A stretch of 64,000 nt of DNA from Candidatus Anammoxibacter sp. GTDB taxonomy: Bacteria; Planctomycetota; Brocadiia; Brocadiales; Anammoxibacteraceae. The translations under genes and the position numbers were made by a program. Below the pieces are notes generated by a model. The model was not told the DNA's origin and did not search any database. It worked only from the letters and a program-made list of their open reading frames with translations. This document shows positions 63,841 to 64,000 of this stretch, piece by piece. How positions within the stretch are numbered: the first letter of the stretch is position 1; the number at the start of each line of letters is the position of its first letter. The stretch lies in the NCBI GenBank assembly GCA_021777055.1, contig JAIQZO010000046.1, positions 1-64,000 of the forward strand, in the 5' to 3' direction.

Positions 63841-64000
63841 ATGGAAAATTTTAAGCTGACAATATTAGGATCAGGCACGGCAATACCATCAAAAAACAGG
63901 GGAAATTCCGGGTATCTTATTGAAATCGGAGATGAAAAGATACTCCTTGACTCTGGTGCAGGCGCCATTCGTAAATTACCGTTTCAGGAAATACCTGTTT
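63841..64000 (+). CDS. MBL-fold hydrolase / RNase Z-like, 5' part only
   Basis: The first 53 residues of a metallo-beta-lactamase fold protein, cut by the window end. It reads MENFKLTILGSGTAIPSKNR, then NSGYLIEIGDEKILLDSGAG. The LGSGTA and LDSGAG motifs fit the RNase Z or phosphonate-hydrolase-like MBL superfamily; the HxHxDH metal motif lies beyond the window. The start ATG 63841 is supported by frame and motif, though no strong ribosome binding site is seen. Confidence 0.75.
   Translation, partial: MENFKLTILGSGTAIPSKNRGNSGYLIEIGDEKILLDSGAGAIRKLPFQEIPV

Overview
This window looks like AT-rich chromosome from a planctomycete-like bacterium, most plausibly an anammox relative of the Candidatus Scalindua/Brocadiales type. 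The basis is indirect: low GC by eye, a large DUF748 protein, an ECF sigma/zinc-finger anti-sigma cascade with secreted targets, a monoheme cytochrome c, many small secreted proteins, and long gaps filled with palindromic dispersed repeats. No rRNA gene is present, and I could not recognise a tRNA gene, a CRISPR array or a conserved riboswitch. The taxonomic assignment is an inference.

Layout. (1) 1-12,400 is an accessory island. Small + strand genes are separated by copies of one dispersed repeat (called R1 here; core GGGTCAGACCTTGA...GCCTAGGGCCG). It holds a DUF2806 gene, gene fragments, IS fragments, two yggL-like genes, a DarTG module, a HicBA module and an intact IS1182-type element. A unit [R1 - yggL - about 200-bp leader - toxin/antitoxin] occurs twice with different toxin/antitoxin payloads. 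(2) 12,400-21,000 holds an ankyrin-repeat secreted protein with a pentanucleotide tract at its ribosome binding site, an alpha/beta hydrolase, an M3 peptidase and two tandem DUF3541 proteins; part of this looks laterally acquired. (3) 21,200-34,400 holds a Na+/H+ antiporter, a radical SAM/SPASM enzyme translationally coupled to a Tat-signal, cysteine-rich protein, an SDR/DUF2867 protein, a thioesterase, a patatin, an esterase and a DUF748 protein. (4) 35,000-40,000 (minus strand) is an ECF sigma factor, anti-sigma factor, Spy/CpxP-like protein and subtilase, followed by small secreted and EF-hand proteins. (5) 40,300-48,700 (minus strand) holds DUF4412, phosphoglucomutase, cobalamin lower-pathway genes (cobD, cobT), a CoaB-like enzyme and a REP-associated transposase (RAYT) beside its REP palindromes. 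(6) 48,900-64,000 holds a P-II protein, a PilZ protein, a heterodimer-type ABC exporter pair, MoeB/ThiF, a NifU C-domain protein, a GcvH-like protein lacking the lipoyl lysine, cytochrome c, CCA-adding enzyme, an MntA/HepT-type pair, a glycosyltransferase, an unrecognised protein and the start of an MBL-fold hydrolase.

Working together. The coherent functional units are darTG, hicBA and mntA/hepT (toxin-antitoxin), the sigma/anti-sigma/envelope-protease cluster, the radical SAM/precursor pair, the paired ABC exporter and the cobalamin tail genes. The strongest candidates for something undescribed are the Tat-exported cysteine-rich radical SAM substrate (22,845-25,206) and the repeat-bounded yggL-leader-payload units (4,515-8,817). 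The repeats also record several transposition events that can be read directly, including an empty and a filled target site for one MITE.
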